From: Jiangella rhizosphaerae
GTDB taxonomy: Bacteria > Actinomycetota > Actinomycetes > Jiangellales > Jiangellaceae
Direction of reading: 5' to 3'
NCBI RefSeq assembly: GCF_003579925.1
Contig: NZ_QUAL01000188.1
Coordinates: forward strand, 1 to 64,000
Length of the DNA: 64,000 nucleotides
The number at the start of each line of letters is the position of its first letter. Within the stretch, counting starts at the first letter, position 1. Below are positions 34,265-45,187 of this stretch, piece after piece. A program made the translations under genes and the position numbers. Below the pieces are notes generated by a model that was not told the DNA's origin, searched no databases, and saw nothing but the letters and a program-made list of their open reading frames with translations.

Positions 34265-35614
34265 ATGGAGCAGGAAGGACTGTTCGGCGGCGCCGCGCCG
34301 TCGGTGCCCGCGGGGTCGCTGTCCGGCGCCGACGACGACGTCGCCGGCAAGCCGCTGGCGGTGCGCATGCGCCCACGCACGCTCGACGAGATCGTCGGGC
34401 AGCAGCACCTGCTCGGCCCGGGCACGCCGCTGCGCCGGCTGGTCGAGCAGGACCAGCCGATGGCGCTGGTGCTGTGGGGGCCGCCCGGCACCGGCAAGAC
34501 GACGCTCGCCTACGTCGTCAGCCGGGCCACGCAGCGCCGGTTCGTCGAGCTGTCCGCGGTGACGGCCGGCGTCAAGGACGTCCGCGCCGTCATCGACACC
34601 GCCCGCCGCGAGCTGGTCCGCACCGGCACCGGCACCGTCCTGTTCGTCGACGAGGTGCACCGGTTCTCCAAGACCCAGCAGGACGCGCTGCTACCCGGCG
34701 TCGAGAACCGGTGGGTGTCGCTGGTCGCGGCGACCACCGAGAACCCGTACTTCGCGCTGATCAGCCCGCTGCTGTCGCGGTCGCTGCTGCTCACGCTCGA
34801 GCCGCTCGACGACGACGCCATCCGCGAGGTCATGCGCCGCGCGCTGACGTCCGAGCGCGGCCTCGACGGCGTCGTCACCATCGACGACGACGCGCACGAC
34901 CACCTGCTCCGGCTGGCCGGCGGCGACGCCCGCCGGGCGCTGACCTACCTCGAGGCCGCGGCCGGGGGAGCGGTCGACGGCGTCATCACGCTCGACGTTG
35001 CCGAGAAGGCCGTCGACCGCGCCGCCGTCCGCTACGACCGCGACGGCGACCAGCACTACGACGTCACCAGCGCCATGATCAAATCGATCCGGGGCAGCGA
35101 CGTCGACGCCGGCCTGCACTACCTCGCCCGCATGGCCGAGGCGGGGGAGGACCCGAAGTTCCTGGCCCGACGGCTGGTCATCCTCGCCAGCGAGGACATC
35201 GGCATGGCCGACCCCACCGCGCTGCAGACGGCGGTCGCCGGCGCCCAGGCGGTCCAGCTGATCGGCTGGCCGGAGGCGCAGATCACGCTGGCCCAGGTCG
35301 TCATCGCACTGGCGCTGGCGCCGAAGTCGAACAGCGTGGTGCGCGCGATCGGGTCCGCGGTGGCCGACGTGCGGGCCGGGCTGGCCGGCGCCGTCCCGCC
35401 GCACCTGCGCGACTCGCACTACGCCGGGTCGAAGAAGCTCGGCCACGGCACGTCCTACGCATACGCCCACGACGACCCCCGCGGCGTCGTCGAGCAGCAG
35501 TACGCCCCAGACGCGGTGAAGGACAAGCAGTACTACCAGCCCGGCACCCGCGGGGCGGAACGCGACTACGCCGACCGGTACGCCAGGCTGCGCAAGATCG
35601 TCCGCGGAGAGTAG
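34265..35614 (+). CDS. rarA: Replication-associated recombination protein A (MgsA/RarA AAA+ ATPase)
   Basis: 449 aa. Order: N-terminal region without a UBZ-type finger, AAA+ core with Walker [10 protein letters not shown] (72-80) and Walker [12 protein letters not shown], sensor segment [18 protein letters not shown], then the C-terminal tetramerisation domain with [19 protein letters not shown]. RarA acts at stalled replication forks. This returns to the core order (Rv2559c in M. tuberculosis). Downstream lies the 572-bp intergenic repeat nest. Confidence 0.95.
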   Translation: MEQEGLFGGAAPSVPAGSLSGADDDVAGKPLAVRMRPRTLDEIVGQQHLLGPGTPLRRLVEQDQPMALVLWGPPGTGKTTLAYVVSRATQRRFVELSAVTAGVKDVRAVIDTARRELVRTGTGTVLFVDEVHRFSKTQQDALLPGVENRWVSLVAATTENPYFALISPLLSRSLLLTLEPLDDDAIREVMRRALTSERGLDGVVTIDDDAHDHLLRLAGGDARRALTYLEAAAGGAVDGVITLDVAEKAVDRAAVRYDRDGDQHYDVTSAMIKSIRGSDVDAGLHYLARMAEAGEDPKFLARRLVILASEDIGMADPTALQTAVAGAQAVQLIGWPEAQITLAQVVIALALAPKSNSVVRAIGSAVADVRAGLAGAVPPHLRDSHYAGSKKLGHGTSYAYAHDDPRGVVEQQYAPDAVKDKQYYQPGTRGAERDYADRYARLRKIVRGE

Positions 35615-35632
35615 GTTCGCCCGGGGGGTTGG

Positions 35633-35767
35633 CCCCGTCCCCCTGCTGCCCGATTGTCTTGGCCGCGTACGCGCGCCTCAAGCGGACTATTGGGCGCTTC
35701 GCGCGGCGATGACCGCTTGACCCGCGCGCCCGCGGCAAAGAACGGGCAGCTATCAGGGGGGACGGGG
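35633..35767. mobile_element. MITE-like inverted-repeat element, copy A (135 bp)
   Basis: Terminal CCCCGTCCCCCTGCTGCCCG and the complementary end GGGGGGACGGGG bound an element whose two halves are imperfect inverted repeats over about 50 bp. Its left end matches the right end of copy B (36019) in reverse, so the two are in opposite orientation. No coding capacity. Confidence 0.7.
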
Positions 35768-35864
35768 GAAGAGCGGCGACGGCTGCTGGGGGCGTCGGCC
35801 CGTTCTGTGTGGCGTTGGTGTCGTTGGGCGTCCACATCGCGAGATTTCACCGTGATTCGCGGGC

Positions 35865-35932
35865 CATCACGAGGATTACCCCAGCGTCAACACCCTTACA
35901 GGCATGGTGATGCTCAGGCAATCCTCGTGATG
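35865..35932. repeat. 68-bp palindromic element between the two MITE-like copies
   Basis: CATCACGAGGATT (35865-35877) and AATCCTCGTGATG (35920-35932) pair perfectly over 13 bp, with further partial pairing inward (CAGCGTCAACACC / GGTGATGCTCAGG). A degenerate relative is at 24594. Confidence 0.75.
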
Positions 35933-36018
35933 TAGGCGATCGTGGATGATCATCGCTGTCCACGACTCGACAAACGGCGCGAAACGGGCACGGCCAGCGT
36001 GAGGCGTGCCCACATCCT

Positions 36019-36152
36019 CCCCGTCCCCCTGATAGCTGCCCGTTCTTGGCCGCGAAGCCGCGGGTCAAGTCCGCCCGTCGTCGCGAAGCGACTCCATGGC
36101 GGACTTGAGGCGCGGTTTCGCGGCAAGAGAATGGGGCAGCAGGGGGACGGGG
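36019..36152. mobile_element. MITE-like inverted-repeat element, copy B (134 bp)
   Basis: It starts CCCCGTCCCCCTGATAGCTG and ends GCAGCAGGGGGACGGGG. Its left half matches the reverse complement of copy A's right half and vice versa. The central loop has its own small hairpin (GTCGCGAAGCGAC). With copy A it fills most of the gap between rarA and the convergent oxidoreductase gene. Confidence 0.7.
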
Positions 36153-36186
36153 AGCCCAACGCACGCCACACCAAGCGTGCCAGTCG

Positions 36187-37017
36187 TCAGCCCAACCCGG
36201 CGGTCACCGCGTCGAGCAGCGCGACCGGCGCCACCATCATCGCCGCCTCGGTGTCGGACGGCGGCTCGCCCTTCTGGGCGGCGACGAGGAAGCGGTCCAG
36301 TACGGGTGCGGTGTAGTCGGGCGGCAGTGCCAGCTCGCGCGCCTCGACCGCGCCGGCCCGCACGACGGTGGCGTGGAACGGCGCCTCCCCGGCGACGAAC
36401 GTCAGCGTGACGTGCACGTCGCCGATGGTGGTGAGCGCGGTGACGACGCCGCGCCCCACTCGCACGTCCACCGGTCCGAAGCCGGCGGGCTCGCCGACGA
36501 TCTGGAGCGCCGCCTCGGCCAGGTGCACGCCGTAGAAGTACAGGCCGCCGTACGGCCCGGCGGGGTCGGCCGGCCCGCTGACGTGCACGGCGGCTGGCCT
36601 GTCGCCGGCCAGCTCGGCGACGGCGGGGACGAACCGCAGCGCCGACCCCTCGTACAGTGGCACACCGTGCGCCCGGGCCGCGTCGACGATGGCCGCCGCG
36701 TCCGCCGCGGACCCGGCCAGCGGCTTGTCGACGAACACCGGAAGCCCGGCCTCGATCAGCGGGACCGCCTCGGCGCGGTGCGCTCGTCCGTCGCGCGTGC
36801 AGATAAGCACCGCGTCGACCGCGCCCACCAGGTCGCCCGGCTCGTCGACCAACCGCGGCGGCTGGTCGCCGGCGGCCGCGGCGAGCGCGCGGTTGCGCTC
36901 GGTGTCGCCGCCGGTGAGCGCGACCACGCGGGCGTCGCCGTGCCGGTGCTCGACGTTGAGCAGGCGGACGAACTGGTCGACGTGGCTGCTCTCCGTCCCG
37001 ACGACCCCGATCCGCAT
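36187..37017 (-). CDS. Gfo/Idh/MocA-family oxidoreductase
   Basis: 276 aa, short for the family (usually 330-390). Start ATG 37017 is where homology begins: MRIGVVGTESSHVDQFVRLL is the Rossmann nucleotide-binding loop. LICTRDGRAH and VFVDKPLAGS with the conserved KP pair follow, and GLYFYGVHLAEAALQIVG carries the substrate-side His. It is an NAD(P)-dependent dehydrogenase of a sugar or cyclitol; substrate unknown. A 72-bp palindromic repeat lies directly upstream, between it and the WYL gene. Confidence 0.85.
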   Translation of the reverse strand: MRIGVVGTESSHVDQFVRLLNVEHRHGDARVVALTGGDTERNRALAAAAGDQPPRLVDEPGDLVGAVDAVLICTRDGRAHRAEAVPLIEAGLPVFVDKPLAGSAADAAAIVDAARAHGVPLYEGSALRFVPAVAELAGDRPAAVHVSGPADPAGPYGGLYFYGVHLAEAALQIVGEPAGFGPVDVRVGRGVVTALTTIGDVHVTLTFVAGEAPFHATVVRAGAVEARELALPPDYTAPVLDRFLVAAQKGEPPSDTEAAMMVAPVALLDAVTAGLG

Positions 37018-37053
37018 GGCAGCCGAGCCTACGGGATCGCCCCCACCTCCCGA

Positions 37054-37125
37054 GTTGATCTTGGAGTTCTTCGGCAATTCCAGCCCGAATTGCCCGATAG
37101 ATGGCCGAACAACTCCAAGATCAAC
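37054..37125. repeat. 72-bp palindromic repeat, copy 2
   Basis: Arms GTTGATCTTGGAGTTCTTCG-GC and GCCGAACAACTCCAAGATCA-AC with the 28-bp centre. One arm mismatch. Its right end overlaps the last 5 bases of the WYL regulator, supplying the TGA stop. Confidence 0.9.
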
Positions 37126-38080
37126 CGTGGCCGGCGGCGGCGAGGTAGCGCTCGGCCAGCGAGCGCAGGTGGGCGCGCAGCTCCGGCGGGTCGAGCACCT
37201 CGAACGGCGCGCCGAGGCTGCCCAGGTAGCCGGCGAGGTCGTGCCAGGAGTCGCCGCCGGTCTGCAGCAGGCAGCTGCCGTCCTCGAGCTCGGTGACGAG
37301 GCCGCCCATCGCGGTGATCTTGTCGCGGACCACGTCGATCGGCGCGTCGAGGCGGACCCGCGCCTGCTCGCGGTAGGCCTGCGACCCCACGCCGCGCAGC
37401 ACGTGCGCGACGGCGTCGCCGCCGGGCGGCTCCCGCGGCGTGAACCGCGGCCCCGTCGGCACTCGAGGCCGGATGCGGTCGGCTCGGAACGTGCGCCAGT
37501 CGTCGCGGTCGAGGTCCCAGGCCAGCAGGTACCAGCGGCGTCCGGTGTAGACCAGCTGGTGCGGCTCGACCCGGCGCACCGACTCCGCGCCGTCGTGCCC
37601 GGCGTAGTCGAAGCGCAGCTGCTCGCGGCCGTGCACGGCCGCCGCGACCGCCATCAGCACGTCGGCGTCGACCCGGGCGCCCACGCCGGCGGCCGACGCC
37701 GTCGCCGATCGAAGCGCGTCGATGCGGTGCCGCAGCCGCGACGGCAGCGTCCGCTCCAGCTTCGCCAGCGCCCGCAGCGACGTCTCCTCGATGCCAGTGA
37801 CGGAGCCGGCGGCGGCCGCGCGCAACCCCAGCGCGACGGCGACCGCCTCGTCGTCGTCCAGGATCAGCGGCGGCAGCGCCGACCCGGCGCCCAGGCGGTA
37901 GCCACCCGCCGGGCCGGTCGTCGACTCGACCTCGTAGCCCATGATCCGCAGCCGCTCGATGTCGTTGCGGACCGTCCGCGTGGTCACCTCGAGCCGCGAC
38001 GCCAGCTCCGCGCCAGACCACTCGCGTCTGACCTGCAGCAACGACAGCAGCCGCAGCAGCCGCACCGACGTCTCCAACAT
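37121..38080 (-). CDS. WYL-domain transcriptional regulator (DeoR-like HTH)
   Basis: 319 aa from ATG 38080. N-terminal HTH SGAELASRLEVTTRTVRNDI with the following wing GPAGGYRLG; the WYL domain runs about residues 135-205 with LVYTGRRWYLLAWDLDRDDW; a WCX domain follows. Such regulators often sense nucleotides or DNA damage, or control small adjacent operons. It is divergent from a VOC gene, with a GGAAC-N5-GTTCC dyad between. The stop codon falls inside a palindromic repeat, so the original C-terminus may have been slightly altered. Confidence 0.9.
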   Translation of the reverse strand: MLETSVRLLRLLSLLQVRREWSGAELASRLEVTTRTVRNDIERLRIMGYEVESTTGPAGGYRLGAGSALPPLILDDDEAVAVALGLRAAAAGSVTGIEETSLRALAKLERTLPSRLRHRIDALRSATASAAGVGARVDADVLMAVAAAVHGREQLRFDYAGHDGAESVRRVEPHQLVYTGRRWYLLAWDLDRDDWRTFRADRIRPRVPTGPRFTPREPPGGDAVAHVLRGVGSQAYREQARVRLDAPIDVVRDKITAMGGLVTELEDGSCLLQTGGDSWHDLAGYLGSLGAPFEVLDPPELRAHLRSLAERYLAAAGHG

Positions 38081-38103
38081 GAACGAAGTCTCCCACGAAT
38101 TGA

Positions 38104-38118
38104 GGAACCGTACGTTCC
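38104..38118. promoter_or_regulatory. Dyad between WYL regulator and VOC operon
   Basis: GGAACCGTACGTTCC is an inverted repeat with 5-bp arms (GGAAC / GTTCC) and is nearly fully palindromic. It lies in the 93-bp divergent region and is the likely operator of the WYL protein. Confidence 0.5.
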
Positions 38119-38173
38119 ACAACCCTCGTTAACGTCGTTCTCACCAGTAAGCAAGCACACGAAGGAGAGTTCG

Positions 38174-38629
38174 ATGAGCATCGACCTGCGCGGCTTCTGC
38201 ACCCTGAACTTCTACGCCGGCGACATGGCCGCGGCGCGGGCCTGGTACACCGAGGTCCTCGGTCGCGGGCCGTACTTCGAGGCGACCGACCCGGCGTCGG
38301 GGCAGGTCGGCTACTACGAGTGGCGCATCGGCGACCACCAGGACGAGTTCGGCATCATCAACGCCGCCTGGCGGTCGCCGGCCGACCCCACCACGCGGCA
38401 GGCACCCGGCGGCGCCGTCATGAACTGGCACGTCGACGACCTCGACGGCACCCTGGCGACGCTGGTCGAGCTGGGCGCCACCGTCCACCAGCCGCGGGTC
38501 GACCGCACCCACGGGTTCGCCAACGCCTCCGTCGTCGACCCGTTCGGCAACATCATCGGCCTCATGTACAACCCGCACTGGAAGGCCCTCGCCGACGGAG
38601 CGGACGGGGCGGACGGGGCGGACGCGTGA
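38174..38629 (+). CDS. VOC-superfamily (glyoxalase/bleomycin resistance-like) protein
   Basis: 151 aa, two beta-alpha-beta-beta-beta modules. Visible: FCTLNFYAGDMAAARAWYTE, VMNWHVDDLDGTLATLVELG and VDPFGNIIGLMYNPHW. Metal-ligand-type His and Glu positions are partly present. The family ranges from glyoxalases to antibiotic-binding proteins. GAAGGAG precedes ATG 38174. The 3' end has a GADGADGADA repeat made of GGACGGGGC units, and its TGA overlaps the GTG of the next gene. Confidence 0.87.
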   Translation: MSIDLRGFCTLNFYAGDMAAARAWYTEVLGRGPYFEATDPASGQVGYYEWRIGDHQDEFGIINAAWRSPADPTTRQAPGGAVMNWHVDDLDGTLATLVELGATVHQPRVDRTHGFANASVVDPFGNIIGLMYNPHWKALADGADGADGADA

Positions 38630-39165
38630 GCGAGGTGCTCGTCTTCGACGACGCGGCCGGCTGGGACGCCTGGCTGGCCGCGCACCACGACACCAGCGAC
38701 GGCGTCGTCCTGCGCATCGCACGGAAGGGCGCGCCCGGGCTGACCATCCGCGCGGCCCAGGAGGTGGCGCTGTGCCACGGCTGGATCGACAGTGTCCGGC
38801 GGCGCGGCGACGACCAGCACTTCCTGCAGCGGTACTCGCCGCGGCGCAAGGGCAGCCCGTGGTCGGCCGTCAACGTCGCGCTGGCCGAGGAGCTGACGGC
38901 GGCCGGCCGGATGCGCCCGGGCGGGCTGGCCCAGATCGCCGCCGCCAAGGCCGACGGACGGTGGGACGCCGCCTACGCGTCACAGGCCACCGCCACCGTC
39001 CCGGACGACCTGGCCGCGGCCCTGGCGGCGGACCCGGCCAAGGCGGCCGCGTTCGAGGCGTTGACGAAGTCCGGCCGGTACCTGATCCTGCTGGCGCTGA
39101 TGAAGGCCCGTACCCCGGCGGCGCGGAAGAACGCCCTGGAGAAGGCGTTGGCCGGGCTGCGCTGA
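38626..39165 (+). CDS. YdeI/OmpD-associated family protein
   Basis: 179 aa. It starts at GTG 38626 overlapping the VOC stop. The family core is VVLRIARKGAPGLTIRAAQE, ALCHGWIDSVRRRGDDQHFL and QRYSPRRKGSPWSAVN, with a C-terminal helical segment FEALTKSGRYLILLALMKAR. Members are cytoplasmic and of uncertain function; some are named for bacteriocin protection. Co-translated with the VOC gene under presumed WYL control. Confidence 0.88.
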   Translation: MSEVLVFDDAAGWDAWLAAHHDTSDGVVLRIARKGAPGLTIRAAQEVALCHGWIDSVRRRGDDQHFLQRYSPRRKGSPWSAVNVALAEELTAAGRMRPGGLAQIAAAKADGRWDAAYASQATATVPDDLAAALAADPAKAAAFEALTKSGRYLILLALMKARTPAARKNALEKALAGLR

Positions 39166-39185
39166 GGTCGCCTACCCTGAAGGAC

Positions 39186-39251
39186 ATGGACATGGTGCCG
39201 ACCCGCGGGCGAGCAGTCGCAGGCCGCCGCGCAGCCGTCTCCCGGTCGTGA
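39186..39251 (+). CDS. Possible 21-codon leader ORF
   Basis: ATG 39186 opens MDMVPTRGRAVAGRRAAVSR-S then TGA. TACCCT (39173-39178) lies 7 bases upstream and would make it leaderless. The stop touches a perfect hairpin. No family recognised. Confidence 0.25.
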   Translation: MDMVPTRGRAVAGRRAAVSRS

Positions 39252-39275
39252 CCGCGCCGGGTGGTCCGGCGCGGT
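39251..39275 (+). terminator. Perfect GC hairpin upstream of the DUF948 gene
   Basis: ACCGCGCCGG (39251-39260) and CCGGCGCGGT (39266-39275) form a 10-bp perfect stem with a 5-base loop. No U-run follows. It could terminate the short upstream ORF or the YdeI operon; TAGGGT right after it could be a -10 for the next gene. Confidence 0.4.
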
Positions 39276-39322
39276 AGGGTCAGACGCTTGAGACGACCAT
39301 CCGAAGAGAGGCAGCTCCACCC

Positions 39323-39727
39323 ATGTCCGTAGGCGAGATCGCCGGGTTGCTGGCCGCGGCCGCGCTGGTGGCGCTGGTCGGCTTCCTCGCCGTGCCGATT
39401 CTCAAGCTGGGCCGCACCGTCGACGAGTTCACCCTCGTCGTGCGCGACCTCCGCCAGGAGCACGTCGCGAAGACGGCCACCACGGTCGACGAGACCAACG
39501 AGCTGCTCGCCTCCACGAACGCGCAGCTGCAGCGCATCGACGCCATCACGTCGAACGCGCAGACGGTCACCACCAACGTCGCGGCCATGTCGTCGCTGTT
39601 CGCCGCGACGCTCGGCGGCCCGCTGGTGCGCACGGCCGCGTTCACCTACGGCGTGCGCCGGGCCATCGCCTCCCGCCGCGACGGCGCGGCCGCCGGCGGT
39701 CGTCGCCGCCGGTTCGGAGGCCGGTGA
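39323..39727 (+). CDS. DUF948 domain-containing membrane protein
   Basis: 134 aa. One N-terminal membrane helix (GEIAGLLAAAALVALVGFLA) is followed by a long amphipathic, coiled-coil-like region (DEFTLVVRDLRQEHVAKTAT, DETNELLASTNAQLQRIDAI) and a basic Arg/Gly tail. Typical DUF948 arrangement; these proteins occur immediately before alaS in many actinobacteria. Function unknown, probably envelope-associated. The stop overlaps the next start. Confidence 0.85.
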   Translation: MSVGEIAGLLAAAALVALVGFLAVPILKLGRTVDEFTLVVRDLRQEHVAKTATTVDETNELLASTNAQLQRIDAITSNAQTVTTNVAAMSSLFAATLGGPLVRTAAFTYGVRRAIASRRDGAAAGGRRRRFGGR

Positions 39728-40068
39728 TGGGCAAGCTGTTCTGGATCGCCCTCGGCGCCACCGCCGGGGTCCTCGTGGTCCGCCGGCTCACCAAGGCGGC
39801 CGAGAGCCTGACGCCGGAGGGCGCGGCCGATCGCGTCGCCGGCGGCCTGCGCAGCCTCGGCGACGCCGTCCGCGAGTTCACCGACGAGGTCCGCGCCGGC
39901 ATGGCCGAGCGCGACGCCGAGCTGCGCTATGCCCTGGGCATCGCACCTGACGGCACCGGCAAGCCCGGCGTCGCCGATCCCGACGCCGTCGACGACATCT
40001 TCTCCGATGGGCCCTCGGCAGGCGGCCCATCGCCCCGTTTCAGCCCGCACCCGAGAGGCACGTTCTGA
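39727..40068 (+). CDS. DUF6167-like membrane-associated protein
   Basis: 113 aa from ATG 39727 (GTG 39724 would add one residue). One N-terminal helix, MGKLFWIALGATAGVLVVRR, then a short helical region (GLRSLGDAVREFTDEVRAGM) and a disordered Pro/Gly/Ser tail. It is the usual partner between the DUF948 gene and alaS. Start overlaps the DUF948 stop (TGATG). Role unknown. Confidence 0.8.
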   Translation: MGKLFWIALGATAGVLVVRRLTKAAESLTPEGAADRVAGGLRSLGDAVREFTDEVRAGMAERDAELRYALGIAPDGTGKPGVADPDAVDDIFSDGPSAGGPSPRFSPHPRGTF

Positions 40069-40070
40069 CC

Positions 40071-42745
<2,675 letters not shown>

Positions 42746-42746
<1 letters not shown>

Positions 42747-43207
42747 TGCGGGTAGGCGTCAGGCTGGGGGTCGATGTCGGGACGGTCCGGATCGGGGTCG
42801 CCTCGTGCGATCGCGACGGCCTGATCGCCACGCCGGTCGAGACCGTCCGGCGCGGCAAGGGCGACCTGCGGCGGATCCGCGAGCTGGCGCGCGAGTACGA
42901 GGCGATCGAGGTCGTGCTCGGATTACCGCGTAGTCTCGATGGAAAGGAACACGCGGCGGCCGCGCACGCCCGGGCCTTTGGTGCGGATTTGGCCCGATAT
43001 GTGGCACCATGCCCGGTGCGACTGGTCGACGAACGGCTGAGCACGACCGTCGCCGCGCGTGGGATGCGAGCCAGCGGTGTCTCGTCGCGTGCGGGACGCC
43101 CGGCGGTCGACCAGGCCGCCGCGATGGTGATCCTGCAAGATGCGCTGGACGCCGAGCGTGCGACCGGCGAGCCGCCTGGAGAGGTGCTGACGGTAACCGA
43201 TGAGTGA
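42746..43207 (+). CDS. ruvX: Putative pre-16S rRNA nuclease / Holliday junction resolvase RuvX
   Basis: 153 aa. Start GTG 42746 overlaps the alaS stop by one base. YqgF fold: GVDVGTVRIGVASCDRDG carries the first acidic residue, VVLGLPRSLDGKEHAAA the GLP motif and VRLVDERLSTTVAARGM the DERLST motif. The C-terminal Asp is in PAVDQAAAMVILQ. It matures 16S rRNA ends in E. coli; a recombination role is older usage. It overlaps mltG by 8 bp. Confidence 0.93.
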
Positions 43208-44360
43208 CCTGTACACGTCGGACACGTCGGAGGAGGAGGTCATCCGCCCCCGGCGTCAGCGGCGGCGCCGCCGCAAGCGCAGCCGGTTCGGCTCGTTCGT
43301 GGCGGTCCTGGCCTCGCTGGCCGTCATCGGCGCGGTGCTGGGCGGCATCTACTACGGCGGCAATGCGGTGCTCAACAGTGTCGACGGCCTGTTCGGCGAG
43401 CCCGAGGACTTCCCGGGCCCGGGCACCGGCGAGGTCCCCGTCACCATCGAGGAGGGCGCCACGCTGCGGGCCATGGGCGCCACGCTGGTCGAGGCCGGCG
43501 TCGTCGCCAGCCAGGACGCCTTCATCGCCGCCGCCGACCAGAACCCCGACGCGCGCTCCATCCAGCCCGGCAACTACGTGCTGCGCAGCGAGATGAGCGC
43601 CGCCGACGCCGTCGCGGCACTGGTGTCGGGCGCGGGCGGCGAGCGGGTCTCGCTGGCCGAGGGCCTGCGGGTCCGGCAGACGGTGGAACGGCTGGCCGAG
43701 ACCTCCGGCTTCACCGTCGAGGAGCTGCAGGCCGCCGTCGACGCCGCGACGCTGCCCGAGTATACCGAGGGCGACCCGGAGGGCTTCCTGTTCCCGGCCT
43801 CGTACGGCCTCGGCGGCGACGTCACGCCGGAGTCGCTGGTCGCCGCCATGGTGGCCCGGTTCGAGCAGGCAGCGACCGAGGTCGACCTGGTCAACCGCGC
43901 CGCGGCGCTCGGCTACACCCCGCGCGAGATCGTCACCGTCGCCAGCATCGTGCAGCGCGAGGTCCGCCGCGAGGAGGACATGCCCCGGGTCGCCGAGGTC
44001 ATCTACAACCGGCTCACCGGCGCCTGCGCGGCCAACGGCGTGGTCCAGGAGCGGCTGCAGATGGACTCCACCGTCCACTACGCCTTCGACGACTACACCA
44101 CCGTCTACACGACCCCGGAGCAGCGCCAGAGCGACAGCCCGTACAACACCTACCGGGTGTCCGGGCTGCCGCCGGGTCCCATCGCGTCGCCCGGCGAGGC
44201 GGCGCTGGCGGCCGCGCTGAACCCGTCCAGCGACGGCTACTGCTACTTCGTCGCGGTCAACCTCGAGACCGGCGAGACGGCGTTCGGCGTCACCCCGGAG
44301 GACCAGCAGGCCAACGAGGCCCAGTTGGACGAGTACTGCCGGGAGAGCGACCTGTGCTGA
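43200..44360 (+). CDS. mltG: Endolytic transglycosylase MltG (YceG-like)
   Basis: 386 aa. A basic cytoplasmic head (RPRRQRRRRRKRSRF) is followed by one membrane helix at about residues 32-57 and an extracellular YceG domain. LysM-like start VPVTIEEGATLRAMGATLVE; catalytic region VTVASIVQREVRREEDMPRV with the conserved Glu; FLFPASYGL and MDSTVHYAF are family signatures. It cleaves nascent peptidoglycan strands. Start ATG 43200; the stop overlaps aroE by 7 bp. Confidence 0.93.
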   Translation: MSDLYTSDTSEEEVIRPRRQRRRRRKRSRFGSFVAVLASLAVIGAVLGGIYYGGNAVLNSVDGLFGEPEDFPGPGTGEVPVTIEEGATLRAMGATLVEAGVVASQDAFIAAADQNPDARSIQPGNYVLRSEMSAADAVAALVSGAGGERVSLAEGLRVRQTVERLAETSGFTVEELQAAVDAATLPEYTEGDPEGFLFPASYGLGGDVTPESLVAAMVARFEQAATEVDLVNRAAALGYTPREIVTVASIVQREVRREEDMPRVAEVIYNRLTGACAANGVVQERLQMDSTVHYAFDDYTTVYTTPEQRQSDSPYNTYRVSGLPPGPIASPGEAALAAALNPSSDGYCYFVAVNLETGETAFGVTPEDQQANEAQLDEYCRESDLC

Positions 44361-45187
44361 CCCGCTGCGCGGTGCTCGGCTCGCCGATCGCGCACTCGCT
44401 GTCGCCGGTGATCCACCGTGCCGCGTACCGCCGGCTGGGGCTGGACTGGCACTACACCGCGCACGAGGTGACCGAGGGGGAGCTGCCCGGCTTCCTCGCC
44501 GGGCTGGGGCCGGAGTGGCGCGGCCTCTCGCTGACCATGCCGCTGAAGCGGGTGGCGCTGGACCTCGCGACGACGGCCTCCGACGTCGCGGCCACCGTCG
44601 GGGCGGCGAACACCCTGGTCCGCCGTGCCGACGGCGGCTGGGACGCCGACAACACCGACGTGCCCGGGGTGGTGGCGACACTGCGCGAGGCCGGGGCGGA
44701 CGTCGCACGGCCGGTGTGCCTGTGGGGCGGCGGCGCGACGGCGGCGAGCGTGCTGGCGGCGCTGGCGTTCCTCGAGAGCGGGCCGGTGCACGTGCACGTC
44801 CGGTCCTCGGCCCGCGCCGGGGCCGCGCTGGCGGTGGCGGCCGCGCTCGGGCATCCGGCGGAACCGGCGCCCTGGGCGGTGCTGCCCGCCTGCGCCGACG
44901 CCGGGGTGACGGTGTCGACGGCCCCGTCCGGCGCGCTGGACGAGCTCGCGTCCACGCTGGTCGGCAGCATCGACGACACCGCCGGCCGGGTGCTGTTCGA
45001 CGTCGTCTACGACCCGTGGCCCACGCCGGTCGCCGCCGTGTGGCAGGCGGCCGGGGGCACGGTGGCCAGCGGGCTGGACCTGCTGGCCCACCAGGCGGTC
45101 GGCCAGCTGCGCCTGATGACCGGCGAGGACGTCCCGGTGGATCTGCTGCGGTCGGCGGCGCTCGCGGCGATGGGCGCCCGCGCGTGA
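44354..45187 (+). CDS. aroE: Shikimate dehydrogenase
   Basis: 277 aa. N-terminal substrate domain with GSPIAHSLSPVIHRAAYR and SLTMPLKR, whose Lys is catalytic; GAANTLVRR and DNTDVPGV carry the Asn and Asp that hold shikimate. The NADP domain follows with LWGGGATAASVLAALA in place of the common GxGGxx loop. It reduces 3-dehydroshikimate in aromatic amino acid synthesis. GTG 44354 overlaps mltG; its TGA overlaps the prepilin peptidase GTG. Confidence 0.92.
   Translation: MLTRCAVLGSPIAHSLSPVIHRAAYRRLGLDWHYTAHEVTEGELPGFLAGLGPEWRGLSLTMPLKRVALDLATTASDVAATVGAANTLVRRADGGWDADNTDVPGVVATLREAGADVARPVCLWGGGATAASVLAALAFLESGPVHVHVRSSARAGAALAVAAALGHPAEPAPWAVLPACADAGVTVSTAPSGALDELASTLVGSIDDTAGRVLFDVVYDPWPTPVAAVWQAAGGTVASGLDLLAHQAVGQLRLMTGEDVPVDLLRSAALAAMGARA

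Noticed and set aside
37018-37077. Upstream ATG 37077 for the Gfo/Idh/MocA gene
   Set aside because: The 20 extra codons are translated palindromic repeat; family homology begins exactly at ATG 37017.
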